Shown: one piece after another, positions 1 through 6,433 of the stretch
Layout of the letters: each line of letters opens with the position of its first letter
How positions within the stretch are numbered: the stretch's first letter is position 1
DNA from: an uncultured Pseudorhodobacter sp.
GTDB taxonomy: Bacteria > Pseudomonadota > Alphaproteobacteria > Rhodobacterales > Rhodobacteraceae
Length of the DNA stretch: 8,098 bases
Reading direction: 5' to 3'
NCBI GenBank assembly: GCA_937910975.1
Contig: CALEMZ010000008.1
Location: 1 to 8,098 of the forward strand
Notes under the pieces: model-generated
The model's database searches: none
What the model was told of the DNA's origin: nothing
What the model saw: the letters and a program-made list of their open reading frames with translations, nothing else
Translations under genes and position numbers: made by a program

Positions 1-741
1 TTCCATTGACGAAAACATCATGCTTTCAACGCCTTCTTCATTCGCATTCCGACTGGTGACAACCTCCAGATAGGCGGTTGCATGGCCGCGCACCTGTTCG
101 ATCATCGCGGCATCCACCAGCACCGGATTTGTATAGGGATCAATCGCTCTGCCCGCTGGCGGGGGTACATGCTCGGCCATCCACAGCAGCAGTGTGCGCC
201 CCTTGATGCTTTTCAGCAATTGCTGCATCCGCTGCACCCAAGTGGCCTGCAGCTCAACCGCCACGCCAGAAAAACGCTCCGGCGAGGTTTGGAACAAGGA
301 TTGCAACATATGACGTGTGAAGTGAAAATCGGTGAAATCCACATCTCGATATATCGTTTGCAGCCAAGAACTTGCGTGCAAGAACCGATCATTACGGCGT
401 GGATGAACCACGTAGTAACGGTTGCTTAGATTTTGTGCCCCTATAATCTGCACAATTGTCAATTCCGCCAGTGATGCAATTTCCAAGATTTCCGGGTCAT
501 TCAAAAACACATCAGGCCCAGCATTCATGTAGCCGAGGTTCACAACCGTTCGATCCGTCATCCGCGCCAGCAAAGCCGGGAACGGCTCAGGGACGAACTT
601 CCCGTAAGTTTCCGTCCCACCGATTGCCACGCAATACGGTCGGCTCAAGCTACGCTTTGGCCCTCGGAACACAAGCTTTGACGTGCCATAATGGCATGGA
701 AAATAGTCGAGCGAAAAATCGCTCGGATATGCAAAGGCCAT
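1..741 (-). CDS. DUF6473-family protein, C-terminus cut by window edge
   Basis: The reading frame is open from the ATG at 741-739 to the left edge (247 codons, no stop), so the protein is partial. It opens with MAFAYPSDFSLDYFPCHYG, then FRGPKRSLSRPYCVAIGGTETYGKFV (residues 26-50), VNLGYMNAG (67-75) and FLNDPE (79-84). From memory this N-terminal pattern matches the DUF6473 proteins common in Rhodobacteraceae. No signal peptide or membrane segment is visible, so it is probably cytoplasmic. GGTETYG, NLGxxNAG and IIGAQNLSN (99-107) fall in the order of SGNH-hydrolase blocks I to III, but a nucleophilic Ser is replaced by Thr in the first block, so enzyme activity is only a guess. The start is set by the family-like N-terminus; only a weak G-rich stretch (GGGTGGG) lies upstream. 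It is transcribed divergently from hbd. The function is unknown. Confidence 0.85.
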   Translation of the reverse strand, partial: MAFAYPSDFSLDYFPCHYGTSKLVFRGPKRSLSRPYCVAIGGTETYGKFVPEPFPALLARMTDRTVVNLGYMNAGPDVFLNDPEILEIASLAELTIVQIIGAQNLSNRYYVVHPRRNDRFLHASSWLQTIYRDVDFTDFHFTRHMLQSLFQTSPERFSGVAVELQATWVQRMQQLLKSIKGRTLLLWMAEHVPPPAGRAIDPYTNPVLVDAAMIEQVRGHATAYLEVVTSRNANEEGVESMMFSSME

Positions 742-795
742 AACACCCACCCAAATTTCATACACCCAAGAAGAAGCTTGGCCGAAACTCCTTTA

Positions 796-809
796 GATTT
801 GGCTAAATC
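796..809. promoter_or_regulatory. operator-like palindrome GATTTGGCTAAATC
   Basis: Six of seven base pairs of the dyad match (GATTT..AAATC arms around GGCT). It overlaps a possible -35 (TTGGCT, 799-804) and lies just upstream of -10-like TATGAA (820-825) and TATATC (833-838), all read toward hbd. Neither promoter pair is strong: TTGGCT to TATGAA has a 15-nt spacer, and TATATC pairs only with a poor CTGAAT (810-815) at 17 nt. The position suits a repressor or autoregulated site for hbd and/or the divergent DUF6473 gene. The protein that would bind is unknown. Confidence 0.35.
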
Positions 810-915
810 CTGAATTTGCTATGAATTCTTGCTATATCGTTGAAATCATCAGATTGGCCTGCGCGGTCTTGCACCCGCCCCCAGCACAGGCATATGGTTT
901 GCGCGAAGATGTTGC

Positions 916-920
916 AGGAG
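916..920 (+). promoter_or_regulatory. Shine-Dalgarno of hbd
   Basis: AGGAG lies 9 nt before the ATG at 930. It decides the hbd start in favour of 930 over the upstream in-frame ATG at 840, which lacks a comparable site and would add 30 residues that do not resemble the family. Confidence 0.75.
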
Positions 921-929
921 AGCGCGGGC

Positions 930-1805
930 ATGGAAATCAATTCGGTAGGAATCGTTGGCGCGGGCCAAATGGGGAGTGGCATCGCCCATGTCTTCGCGCT
1001 TGCCGGATATGACGTAACCCTGACGGACATCAACCAGGAAAGCCTGACGAAGGCCGTGGCCCTGATTGACCGGAACATCGAACGTCAGGTCAGCCGCGGG
1101 AAAACCACGCCCGAAGCAAAGGCCAAAGCGATGGCTTGCATCAAAACCACGCTTAATATCGCTGACATCGGGCCGTCTGACCTGATTATCGAGGCGGCGA
1201 CCGAACGGGAAACCGTGAAACAGGCGATTTTCGATGACCTATTACCCCATCTCAAACCGCACACGATCCTGACCTCCAACACCTCATCCATCTCGATCAC
1301 ACGACTGGCCAGCCGGACCGATCGGCCGGAAAAATTTATGGGGTTCCACTTCATGAACCCGGTTCCGGTGATGCAGTTGGTTGAATTGATCCGCGGCATC
1401 GCGACCGACCGTGCAACATATGAAACACTGTTGGCCGTGGTTGAGCGCTTGGGCAAGACCGCCGCTTCGGCTGAGGATTTTCCAGCCTTCATCGTGAACC
1501 GCATCCTGATGCCGATGATCAACGAGGCGGTCTATACGCTTTATGAAGGCGTGGGATCGGTCAAATCCATCGACGAATCGCTTAAGTTAGGGGCCAACCA
1601 CCCGATGGGGCCGTTGGAGCTGGCGGATTTCATCGGGCTTGATACCTGTCTTGCGATCATGAACGTGCTGCATGACGGGCTGGCAGACACGAAATACCGC
1701 CCCTGCCCTTTGCTGACAAAATACGTCGAGGCTGGCTGGCTCGGCCGCAAGACCCAGCGCGGTTTTTACGATTACCGCGGTGACGTGCCCGTTCCAACGC
1801 GGTAA
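930..1805 (+). CDS. hbd: 3-hydroxybutyryl-CoA dehydrogenase
   Basis: A 291-residue cytoplasmic NAD-dependent enzyme that interconverts (S)-3-hydroxybutanoyl-CoA and acetoacetyl-CoA in butanoate and short-chain beta-oxidation metabolism. The N-terminal Rossmann fold shows GAGQMG at residues 10-15, with Asp33 at the end of the second strand, which favours NAD over NADP. The catalytic set is complete: Ser119 (SNTSS), His140 (GFHFMNP), Glu152 (LVELI) and Asn190 (FIVNR). The spacing of 21, 12 and 38 residues is that of known L-3-hydroxyacyl-CoA dehydrogenases. The C-terminal helical domain ends in the family signature GRKTQRGFYDY (272-282). Length is normal for the single-domain family. The start at 930 is chosen from the Shine-Dalgarno and the family N-terminus. 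It stands alone: the upstream gene is divergent and the downstream ptsH operon converges, so it is probably monocistronic. The NADP-linked PaaH-type alternative is less likely given Asp33. Confidence 0.95.
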   Translation: MEINSVGIVGAGQMGSGIAHVFALAGYDVTLTDINQESLTKAVALIDRNIERQVSRGKTTPEAKAKAMACIKTTLNIADIGPSDLIIEAATERETVKQAIFDDLLPHLKPHTILTSNTSSISITRLASRTDRPEKFMGFHFMNPVPVMQLVELIRGIATDRATYETLLAVVERLGKTAASAEDFPAFIVNRILMPMINEAVYTLYEGVGSVKSIDESLKLGANHPMGPLELADFIGLDTCLAIMNVLHDGLADTKYRPCPLLTKYVEAGWLGRKTQRGFYDYRGDVPVPTR

Positions 1806-1813
1806 GGCGCTTT

Positions 1814-1832
1814 AGGACGAAATCCTGATTTC
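1814..1832. terminator. weak inverted repeat in the convergent gap, possible shared terminator
   Basis: Only 26 nt separate the stops of hbd and ptsH. They contain AGGA-CGAAA-TCCT (1814-1826) and an overlapping GAAATC-CT-GATTTC repeat (1819-1832) that touches the ptsH stop codon. The two stems are alternatives to each other. Neither has a U-run on either strand, so this is at best a weak bidirectional stop signal; readthrough or Rho-dependent ending is equally possible. Confidence 0.25.
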
Positions 1833-2101
1833 TAGAAGCCTTCACCGAAAAAGCCTTGCACCAGGCGGTCCAATGCCTCCATCAGCGCCTCTGCCTCTGG
1901 GCCGGAGGTTTTGACCAGAATGGAGGTGCCACGCGAGGCACCAAGCATCAAAAGCCCCATAATGCTGTCGCCCGAAACGCTCATCCCGTCTTTGCTCACC
2001 TCCGCGGAGGCATCAAAGTTCTCAACAACTTCGACAAACTTGGCTGAAGCACGGGCGTGGAGACCTTTTTCGTTGACGATTTTCAACTGGCGTTCGGTCA
2101 C
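1832..2101 (-). CDS. ptsH: phosphocarrier protein HPr
   Basis: An 89-residue cytoplasmic phosphocarrier of the PTS. His15, in GLHARAS (13-19), accepts phosphate from enzyme I and passes it to EIIA. Ser46, in SGDSIMGLLML, is the regulatory site phosphorylated by HPr kinase, and it is intact here, which fits the presence of hprK three genes upstream. Length is typical. The start is GTG at 2101-2099, overlapping the EIIA stop as GTGA (4 nt) and preceded by a good Shine-Dalgarno (AAGGAAG), so it is translationally coupled to EIIA. It is the last gene of the chvI-ptsH operon. With no EIIB or EIIC nearby, it probably serves a regulatory phosphorelay, with EI encoded elsewhere. Confidence 0.96.
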   Translation of the reverse strand: MTERQLKIVNEKGLHARASAKFVEVVENFDASAEVSKDGMSVSGDSIMGLLMLGASRGTSILVKTSGPEAEALMEALDRLVQGFFGEGF

Positions 2102-2502
2102 AAAATGCTTCCTTCGGTGCCCAAATCAAGGCTGTTAATGTATTTCCGACCTGCATCCAAGGCCAAAGCCACTGCATCCGGCAGGGCCATATCCCGTGAT
2201 TTCGTCAATTTTATCAACATAGGCAGGTTCGCCCCATAAATGATGCGCCGATCCCGCTCGCAACAAGCGAGCAGTGAAAGATTGGAAGGCGTACCGCCGA
2301 ACATATCGGTCACCACTACAACGCCGTCTCCGTCATTGACGGAATCAGCGGCGGTGCAAATTTCTCTTTGCTTCACACCACGGTCGTGATCGTCCTCGAT
2401 CGCCACGGCGATCATGTTTGTTTGCTTGCCCACAACGTGCTCAACTGCGGAAAGATATTCGCGTGCAAGCCCGCCATGGGCCACAATAACAATGCCGATC
2501 AC
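2098..2502 (-). CDS. manX: PTS EIIA component, mannose family (stand-alone)
   Basis: A 134-residue cytoplasmic EIIA of the mannose (ManX) class, which would take phosphate from HPr onto His9 in IVIVAHGG (residues 4-11). The second signature, DMFGGTPSN (66-74), holds the Asp and Gly residues around the active site. There is no fused EIIB domain and no EIIC/EIID gene nearby, so it resembles the regulatory EIIA of alphaproteobacteria that lack a sugar-transporting mannose PTS. The start is GTG at 2502-2500: it gives the usual family N-terminus (xIGIVIVAHGG), lies 7 nt after the rapZ stop, and has a long Shine-Dalgarno match. An upstream in-frame ATG at 2595 would bury the first 31 codons in rapZ. 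Its partner or regulatory target cannot be read from the sequence. The symbol is by homology class only. Confidence 0.9.
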   Translation of the reverse strand: MIGIVIVAHGGLAREYLSAVEHVVGKQTNMIAVAIEDDHDRGVKQREICTAADSVNDGDGVVVVTDMFGGTPSNLSLLACCERDRRIIYGANLPMLIKLTKSRDMALPDAVALALDAGRKYINSLDLGTEGSIL

Positions 2503-2507
2503 TCTTT

Positions 2508-2514
2508 GATCACC
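2508..2514 (-). promoter_or_regulatory. extended Shine-Dalgarno of the EIIA gene, containing the rapZ stop
   Basis: On the minus strand GGTGATC matches the 3' part of the full anti-Shine-Dalgarno complement (GGAGGTGATC). It contains the rapZ TGA stop and lies 5 nt before the GTG start at 2502. This settles the GTG start and implies coupling between rapZ termination and EIIA initiation. Confidence 0.55.
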
Positions 2515-3415
2515 CTGTCCCCACCTCGGGCAACACCGTTGCCCTGCGTTCAAGCTCCCTATGTCGTTTTGCCACTGGCCAGCCTGCCTCCGCAAGCCTC
2601 ATAGCCAGAATTTCCGTAACGGCAACCGATCTGTGTTGCCCTCCGGTGCATCCGAACCCTATTGCAAGATGCGCTTTGCCCTCATCCAACTGGGCGGGCA
2701 AAAGGAAAAGCACCAGATCACTGACCTTCGCCATGAAATCCGCGAACCGTTGGTCGGCAGCTATGTAATCCACCACCTCCTGGTCGCGCCCATCCAATTC
2801 ACGCAACGCCGGTGCCCAATGCGGGTTGCGCAGGAACCGGCAGTCAAACACCATATCAACCCCGCGCGGAATGCCCCTTTTGTAGGAAAAAGACTGCAAT
2901 GATACCGCCAGCCCCGGCACCTCATGAGAGCCAAACCAGCGCACAATCTCCCCCCGTAGATCCTGCGGTGACATATCTGTCGTCTCAATCAAATGATCGG
3001 CCCGCATACGGATGGGTGTCAGCAATTCCGCTTCTCGCGAAATGCCGATCAGCGGCGTTCCATCAGGCGCGAGCGGGTGGCGACGGCGGGTTTGGGCATA
3101 GCGGCGGATCAACTCACCCTGTGCGCAATCCAGATAGATCACGTTTAGGGCAACACGCGGATTGCGTGTCAACTCGTCGATCAGCTCGACCAAGGCAGTG
3201 GTGTTGAAATCGCGGTTGCGCGCATCCAAACCCAGCGCAATCGGTCGCTCAAGGCTTTCACCATCAATCAGACGCGGAACCAAGCTTAGCGGGAGATTGT
3301 CGATGACCTCATAGCCCATGTCCTCAAATGCATGGATGGCAGTACTGCGGCCAGCACCGGAAGGCCCCGTGACCAGCACGATGCGATGTTCCGATATCGG
3401 TGTTGTGTTCGTCAT
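2510..3415 (-). CDS. rapZ: RapZ-family RNase adapter / P-loop nucleotide-binding protein
   Basis: A 301-residue cytoplasmic protein of the RapZ (formerly YvcJ/YhbJ) family. The N-terminal P-loop domain starts with VTGPSGAGRST (residues 15-25), then VIDNLP (38-43) and a Walker B-like VIYLDC (92-97). The C-terminal domain has SFSYKRGIP (175-183), FDCRFLRNPHW (190-200) and the signature GCTGGQHRSV (255-264). In E. coli RapZ guides RNase E to the glmS-controlling sRNA GlmZ through its C-terminal half and senses glucosamine-6-phosphate; no such sRNA system is established for this lineage, so the role here is open. The Walker A lysine is Arg23, which may weaken nucleotide binding. It starts 9 nt after hprK and ends 7 nt before EIIA. 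Its place among PTS genes, as in many proteobacteria, suggests a link to PTS signalling or amino-sugar and envelope control. Confidence 0.93.
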   Translation of the reverse strand: MTNTTPISEHRIVLVTGPSGAGRSTAIHAFEDMGYEVIDNLPLSLVPRLIDGESLERPIALGLDARNRDFNTTALVELIDELTRNPRVALNVIYLDCAQGELIRRYAQTRRRHPLAPDGTPLIGISREAELLTPIRMRADHLIETTDMSPQDLRGEIVRWFGSHEVPGLAVSLQSFSYKRGIPRGVDMVFDCRFLRNPHWAPALRELDGRDQEVVDYIAADQRFADFMAKVSDLVLFLLPAQLDEGKAHLAIGFGCTGGQHRSVAVTEILAMRLAEAGWPVAKRHRELERRATVLPEVGTG

Positions 3416-3424
3416 CCTAGCCCG

Positions 3425-3895
3425 TCAGTCTATCCGGCCCGCACGGATATATTGCAGTATCCCAAAAGGAAAGTGGCGGGATGTTGCCCCGAATACAAGG
3501 TCAATCGATATGCCCAGAAGGTCACGGTTGCGTTTGGGGGGCAATCGCTCTGTCTCAATCATGTCAAGATCAACTATAAGGCGAACTGGGACAACCTCCA
3601 GCGCCTCTGCGTGTAAAATGCCAATGCCGCGGGCCTCAATCATACCCTTGATGTGCTGAGGACAACGGGCGAAGACCGTGTCCCCACTTCGGGTCAATAT
3701 CGTTTGGTCATCCGCAACCAGCTTGGCGCCCAATCCCATCAGCTCCAGCGCCAACGCAGATTTTCCGCGCCCGGAAGCCCCGAGGATCACGAGCCCCCGC
3801 CCCTCCACGGCAACGCAGCATGCGTGAATTGTGGTAACATCGCCTGAGGACAGCGGGGTCGCGTTGATATTCGGAAGAGGGGCCTTGCGGCTCAC
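3425..3895 (-). CDS. hprK: HPr kinase/phosphorylase, short C-terminal-domain form
   Basis: A 156-residue cytoplasmic protein corresponding only to the catalytic domain of HPr kinase; the Gram-positive enzymes are about twice as long and carry an extra N-terminal domain. Visible motifs are a conserved His24 (TIHAC), the Walker A loop GASGRGKS (39-46), the Asp pair of VADDQ (60-64) and the HprK signature EARGIGIL (87-94). It would phosphorylate or dephosphorylate Ser46 of HPr, which is encoded in the same operon and has the target serine. The start is GTG at 3895-3893, overlapping the chvG stop as GTGA. There is no strong Shine-Dalgarno, so translation is probably coupled to chvG. The position between chvG and PTS genes is characteristic of alphaproteobacteria. 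Confidence 0.93.
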   Translation of the reverse strand: MSRKAPLPNINATPLSSGDVTTIHACCVAVEGRGLVILGASGRGKSALALELMGLGAKLVADDQTILTRSGDTVFARCPQHIKGMIEARGIGILHAEALEVVPVRLIVDLDMIETERLPPKRNRDLLGISIDLVFGATSRHFPFGILQYIRAGRID

Positions 3896-5622
3896 ACCGG
3901 CAAGCCCACCACAAAACGTGCGCCCAGCGGGTCCGAGGTCGCATCCGCCGAAGTGGGGCGAATGTTCTCGGCCCAGATCACGCCGCCATGCGCCTCGACG
4001 ATCTGCTTGGAAATCGCCAGTCCCAGCCCGGAATGATCGCCGAACTGGGCAACAGGGCGTTCCGAATAAAAACGCTTGAACACTTTGGTCAGCGCCTGCT
4101 CCGGGATGCCGGGGCCGGTGTCTTCCACAACGATCAGCACCCGGTTTTCACGGCGGCGGGCCCATACGCGTACGGCGTCCCCCTCCTCACAAAAGGAGAC
4201 GGCATTGGTGATGAGATTGACAAACACCTGTGCCAGGCGGGCCTCGAGCCCTCGAATGACAATCGGGTCTCTCGGCAGGTCAGTGATAAAATCCACGCCC
4301 CGCAGCTTGGCCTGATCGCCCAGATACTCCGACAAATTACTGAGTGTCTTGATGAGGTTGAACTCTTCTTCTTCTTCCTTCACCAATTCGCTATCCAAGC
4401 GTGAGGCGTTGGAAATATCCGTGACGAGACGATCAAGGCGGCGCACGTCGTGTTCAATCACGTCCAGTAATTTCTCTCTATGATCATCGCGCTTGGCGAC
4501 CCGCAGCGTGCCTACGGCAGAGCGCAGGCTGGCCAGCGGGTTCTTGATTTCATGGCTTACATCGGCGGCGAATTGCTCGTTTGCATCAATCCGGTCATAG
4601 AGGGCGGCCACCATACCGCGCATGGCTACAGACAGGCGCCCGATCTCATCCGGTCGTGCCGCAAGGTCGGGGATACGCACCCGCCCCGGCGCCATTTTTC
4701 GGGCGTTCCGGTCGCGCCCAAGTTCCGCCGCCGCCGCCAGATCAGACAGCGGGTTCGCAATCGTAGACGCCAACACGAGGCTCAAGCCGATGGAAACCAA
4801 GAGCGCGATCACGAACATTTGCAGCACCTGCTCGCGCTCATGCCGGACCAGTCGATCGATCTCACCCTCCGCTGAAGTCAGGGCGACCACACCCAGCACT
4901 TCGCCCGCGCTCCAGATCGGGGTTGCCACTGAAAACAACGTGCCACCCGCAGAATCCTTAGCCATACTGGAACTGGTCTGCCCGCCCAAGGCTGCATTGA
5001 AGCCACTGCGCGCAAGACTTTCCGAGTTCACTTTGGCTTGCCCGCTCTCCGGCCCAGACAACACGCTCGACACCGTTTCCCAGATCGCATTCAGGAAATC
5101 CGTGATCAGCGTCGAATGGGTTTTTGCATTCTCCAGCGGGTAATCGCGTGCCTTGCCTTCAGCCGAAGAAATCACCTGACCTGACCTGTCAAAAACGAAA
5201 GCCGCGACGCCCGGCCCGATTTTCACCGCCGCCAAGGTTTTCACTACATCGATGCTAGCCGGATTATTCAGCGCAACCGTTGCCACGCCAGGCAATAGAG
5301 CCTCAAAGACACCCGCGACCAGTTCGGCCTCGGTGACCAGCGCCTGCTCGCGCTGCAACACAAGGCTGTCGCGGAACGGGTTCATAAACAAGACGCCCGC
5401 CACCAAGATCACCAGCGCCATCATGTTGAAGATGATGATCTTGCGCGCCAAAGGTGAGCGGTTCAACGCGACAATGCCGTTGCGCCCGCGATGGCCCCGC
5501 AGCTCGGGTTCGAGCATATCCTCTGGTGCTATCCAATCCTCGCCCAGCAACACGTCGCCACTATTGCGGCCAGAGGTTTGCTTGCGGGGCAAGACTTTGG
5601 AGATTTGAGGTGCCGCAGTCAT
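3892..5622 (-). CDS. chvG: ChvG-type sensor histidine kinase
   Basis: A 576-residue inner-membrane sensor kinase. Order of parts: a polar cytoplasmic N-terminus of about 60 residues; TM1 about 61-81 (IIIFNMMALVILVAGVLF); a periplasmic sensor domain about 82-265; TM2 about 268-290; HAMP about 290-345; DHp domain with the phospho-accepting His357 in FAADVSHEIKNPLASL; a run of five Glu (416-420) in the linker; and the ATPase domain with N box (Asn469, Asn473), G1 DTGPG (501-505), F box (FKRF, 515-518) and G2 GLGL (532-535). In rhizobia and relatives ChvG/ExoS detects acid or envelope stress and phosphorylates ChvI, with ExoR as a periplasmic inhibitor; no exoR is in this window. The start ATG lies 9 nt after the chvI stop. 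All catalytic residues are present. Confidence 0.94.
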   Translation of the reverse strand: MTAAPQISKVLPRKQTSGRNSGDVLLGEDWIAPEDMLEPELRGHRGRNGIVALNRSPLARKIIIFNMMALVILVAGVLFMNPFRDSLVLQREQALVTEAELVAGVFEALLPGVATVALNNPASIDVVKTLAAVKIGPGVAAFVFDRSGQVISSAEGKARDYPLENAKTHSTLITDFLNAIWETVSSVLSGPESGQAKVNSESLARSGFNAALGGQTSSSMAKDSAGGTLFSVATPIWSAGEVLGVVALTSAEGEIDRLVRHEREQVLQMFVIALLVSIGLSLVLASTIANPLSDLAAAAELGRDRNARKMAPGRVRIPDLAARPDEIGRLSVAMRGMVAALYDRIDANEQFAADVSHEIKNPLASLRSAVGTLRVAKRDDHREKLLDVIEHDVRRLDRLVTDISNASRLDSELVKEEEEEFNLIKTLSNLSEYLGDQAKLRGVDFITDLPRDPIVIRGLEARLAQVFVNLITNAVSFCEEGDAVRVWARRRENRVLIVVEDTGPGIPEQALTKVFKRFYSERPVAQFGDHSGLGLAISKQIVEAHGGVIWAENIRPTSADATSDPLGARFVVGLPV

Positions 5623-5631
5623 TCCAGCGCG

Positions 5632-6333
5632 TCACTCTTCATTATAGCGGCAGCCGATACCATAGAGCGTTTCGATGGCTGAAAAATCATCATCCGCACT
5701 GCGCATCTTCTTGCGCAAGCGCTTGATATGGCTGTCGATTGTGCGATCATCTACGTAAACCTGATCGTCATAAGCCACGTCCATCAACTGATCGCGACTT
5801 TTCACAAATCCGGGGCGTTGGGCCAAGGCTTGAAGCAACAAGAACTCCGTCACTGTAAGCGAGACATCCTTACCCTTCCATGCCACAGAATGGCGCAACG
5901 GATCCATCCGCAGTTGCCCCCGCTCCATCACTTTGGTTTCCTCGGTCGTGGCAACTTCATCAGTGGCAATCGCCTCCTGGCGGCGCAGGAGCGCGCGGAT
6001 GCGTTCCACAAGAAGGCGCTGCGAAAACGGCTTTTTGACATAGTCGTCAGCACCCATTCGCAGGCCCAGAACCTCGTCAATCTCATCATCCTTAGAGGTG
6101 AGGAAAATGATCGGCATAGAGGTTTTCTGTCGCAAGCGCTGCAGCAGGTCCATCCCATCCATCCGGGGCATCTTTATATCGAGGACGGCCATATCGGGCA
6201 GCCTTCGACTGAATGCATCCAAGGCCGACTGGCCATCATTGTAAGTTTCAACTTCGAAACCCTCTGCCTCCAGAGTCATCGAAACCGACGTCAGAATGTT
6301 TCTGTCGTCGTCCACAAGGGCGATCCTTGACAT
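5632..6333 (-). CDS. chvI: ChvI-type response regulator (OmpR/PhoB family)
   Basis: A 233-residue DNA-binding response regulator. The receiver domain has the acidic pair Asp8-Asp9 (ALVDDDRNIL), the phospho-acceptor Asp52 (VLDIKMPRMDG), Thr79 (LTSKDDE) and Lys101 (KKPFSQRLLVERI). The C-terminal winged helix has the OmpR-type run LTVTEFLLLQALAQRPG and VDDRTIDSHIKRLRKKM, very close to rhizobial ChvI as I remember it. It is phosphorylated by ChvG and controls envelope, exopolysaccharide and acid-response genes in relatives. The start at 6333 is preferred over the in-frame ATG at 6357 because homologues begin at MxxIALVDDD, an AGGGA lies 8 nt upstream, and a promoter candidate would leave only a few nt before 6357. 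It is the first gene of the six-gene operon and is divergent from pckA. Confidence 0.95.
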   Translation of the reverse strand: MSRIALVDDDRNILTSVSMTLEAEGFEVETYNDGQSALDAFSRRLPDMAVLDIKMPRMDGMDLLQRLRQKTSMPIIFLTSKDDEIDEVLGLRMGADDYVKKPFSQRLLVERIRALLRRQEAIATDEVATTEETKVMERGQLRMDPLRHSVAWKGKDVSLTVTEFLLLQALAQRPGFVKSRDQLMDVAYDDQVYVDDRTIDSHIKRLRKKMRSADDDFSAIETLYGIGCRYNEE

Positions 6334-6341
6334 GGGTAGTT

Positions 6342-6346
6342 TCCCT
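6342..6346 (-). promoter_or_regulatory. Shine-Dalgarno supporting the inner chvI start
   Basis: AGGGA on the minus strand lies 8 nt before the ATG at 6333-6331. The alternative ATG at 6357 has only a weak GGA in an A-rich stretch. The GGG of this site could pair with the CCC just before the start codon, which might modulate initiation. Confidence 0.5.
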
Positions 6347-6368
6347 ATACTGCTCATTATTTTTTTCC

Positions 6369-6397
6369 ATTTTCACGTTTTTGCCACAAAGAATCAA
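6369..6397 (-). promoter_or_regulatory. candidate promoter of the chvI operon
   Basis: On the minus strand TTGATT (6397-6392) and GAAAAT (6374-6369) are 17 nt apart; each matches 4 of 6 sigma-70 consensus bases. Transcription would begin near 6362, giving a leader of about 29 nt to the ATG at 6333. The candidate is found by eye in an AT-rich stretch and could be chance. Confidence 0.3.
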
Positions 6398-6433
6398 CTG
6401 GAAACTGCGAATCACCCTTCGCGACCCCATCAG

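Larger units (their letters stand above)
742..929. other. divergent intergenic region between DUF6473 gene and hbd
   Basis: This 188-nt AT-richer stretch must hold the promoters for both divergent genes. It contains a 7-nt direct repeat ACACCCA (743-749 and 762-768, 19 nt apart), an inverted repeat CCAAG/CTTGG (766-770 and 777-781), and the palindrome annotated at 796-809. The longer reading frame into hbd (from 840) is not used as a gene here. No small ORF or RNA gene is recognisable in it. Confidence 0.6.

Noticed and set aside
82..743. Plus-strand frames at 82-429 and 456-743
   Set aside because: Both are antisense to the continuous DUF6473 frame, and their translations look random.
840..929. 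30-residue N-terminal extension of hbd starting at 840
   Set aside because: The added residues do not resemble the family, no ribosome site precedes 840, and AGGAG stands 9 nt before the ATG at 930.
2503..2595. Longer EIIA starting at the ATG at 2595
   Set aside because: It would lie inside the 3' end of rapZ in another frame and add residues before the conserved IGIVIVAHGG; the GTG at 2502 has a long Shine-Dalgarno match.
4363..4378. GAA/GAG run encoding five Glu in ChvG as a phase-variable repeat
   Set aside because: The unit is 3 nt, so slippage keeps the frame, and the run is short; it is likely just an acidic linker.
4622..5143. 173-codon plus-strand frame opposite chvG
   Set aside because: It is Arg/Ser/Pro-rich low-complexity translation typical of antisense shadows, with all real domains on the minus strand.
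5728..6330. 200-codon plus-strand open frame opposite chvI
   Set aside because: It is a shadow of a conserved response regulator; no family resemblance, and the frame is kept open by codon bias of the minus-strand gene.
6334..6357. chvI start at 6357 (8 extra residues)
   Set aside because: Homologues begin at the inner Met, which has AGGGA at 8 nt. The outer start remains possible but is less supported.
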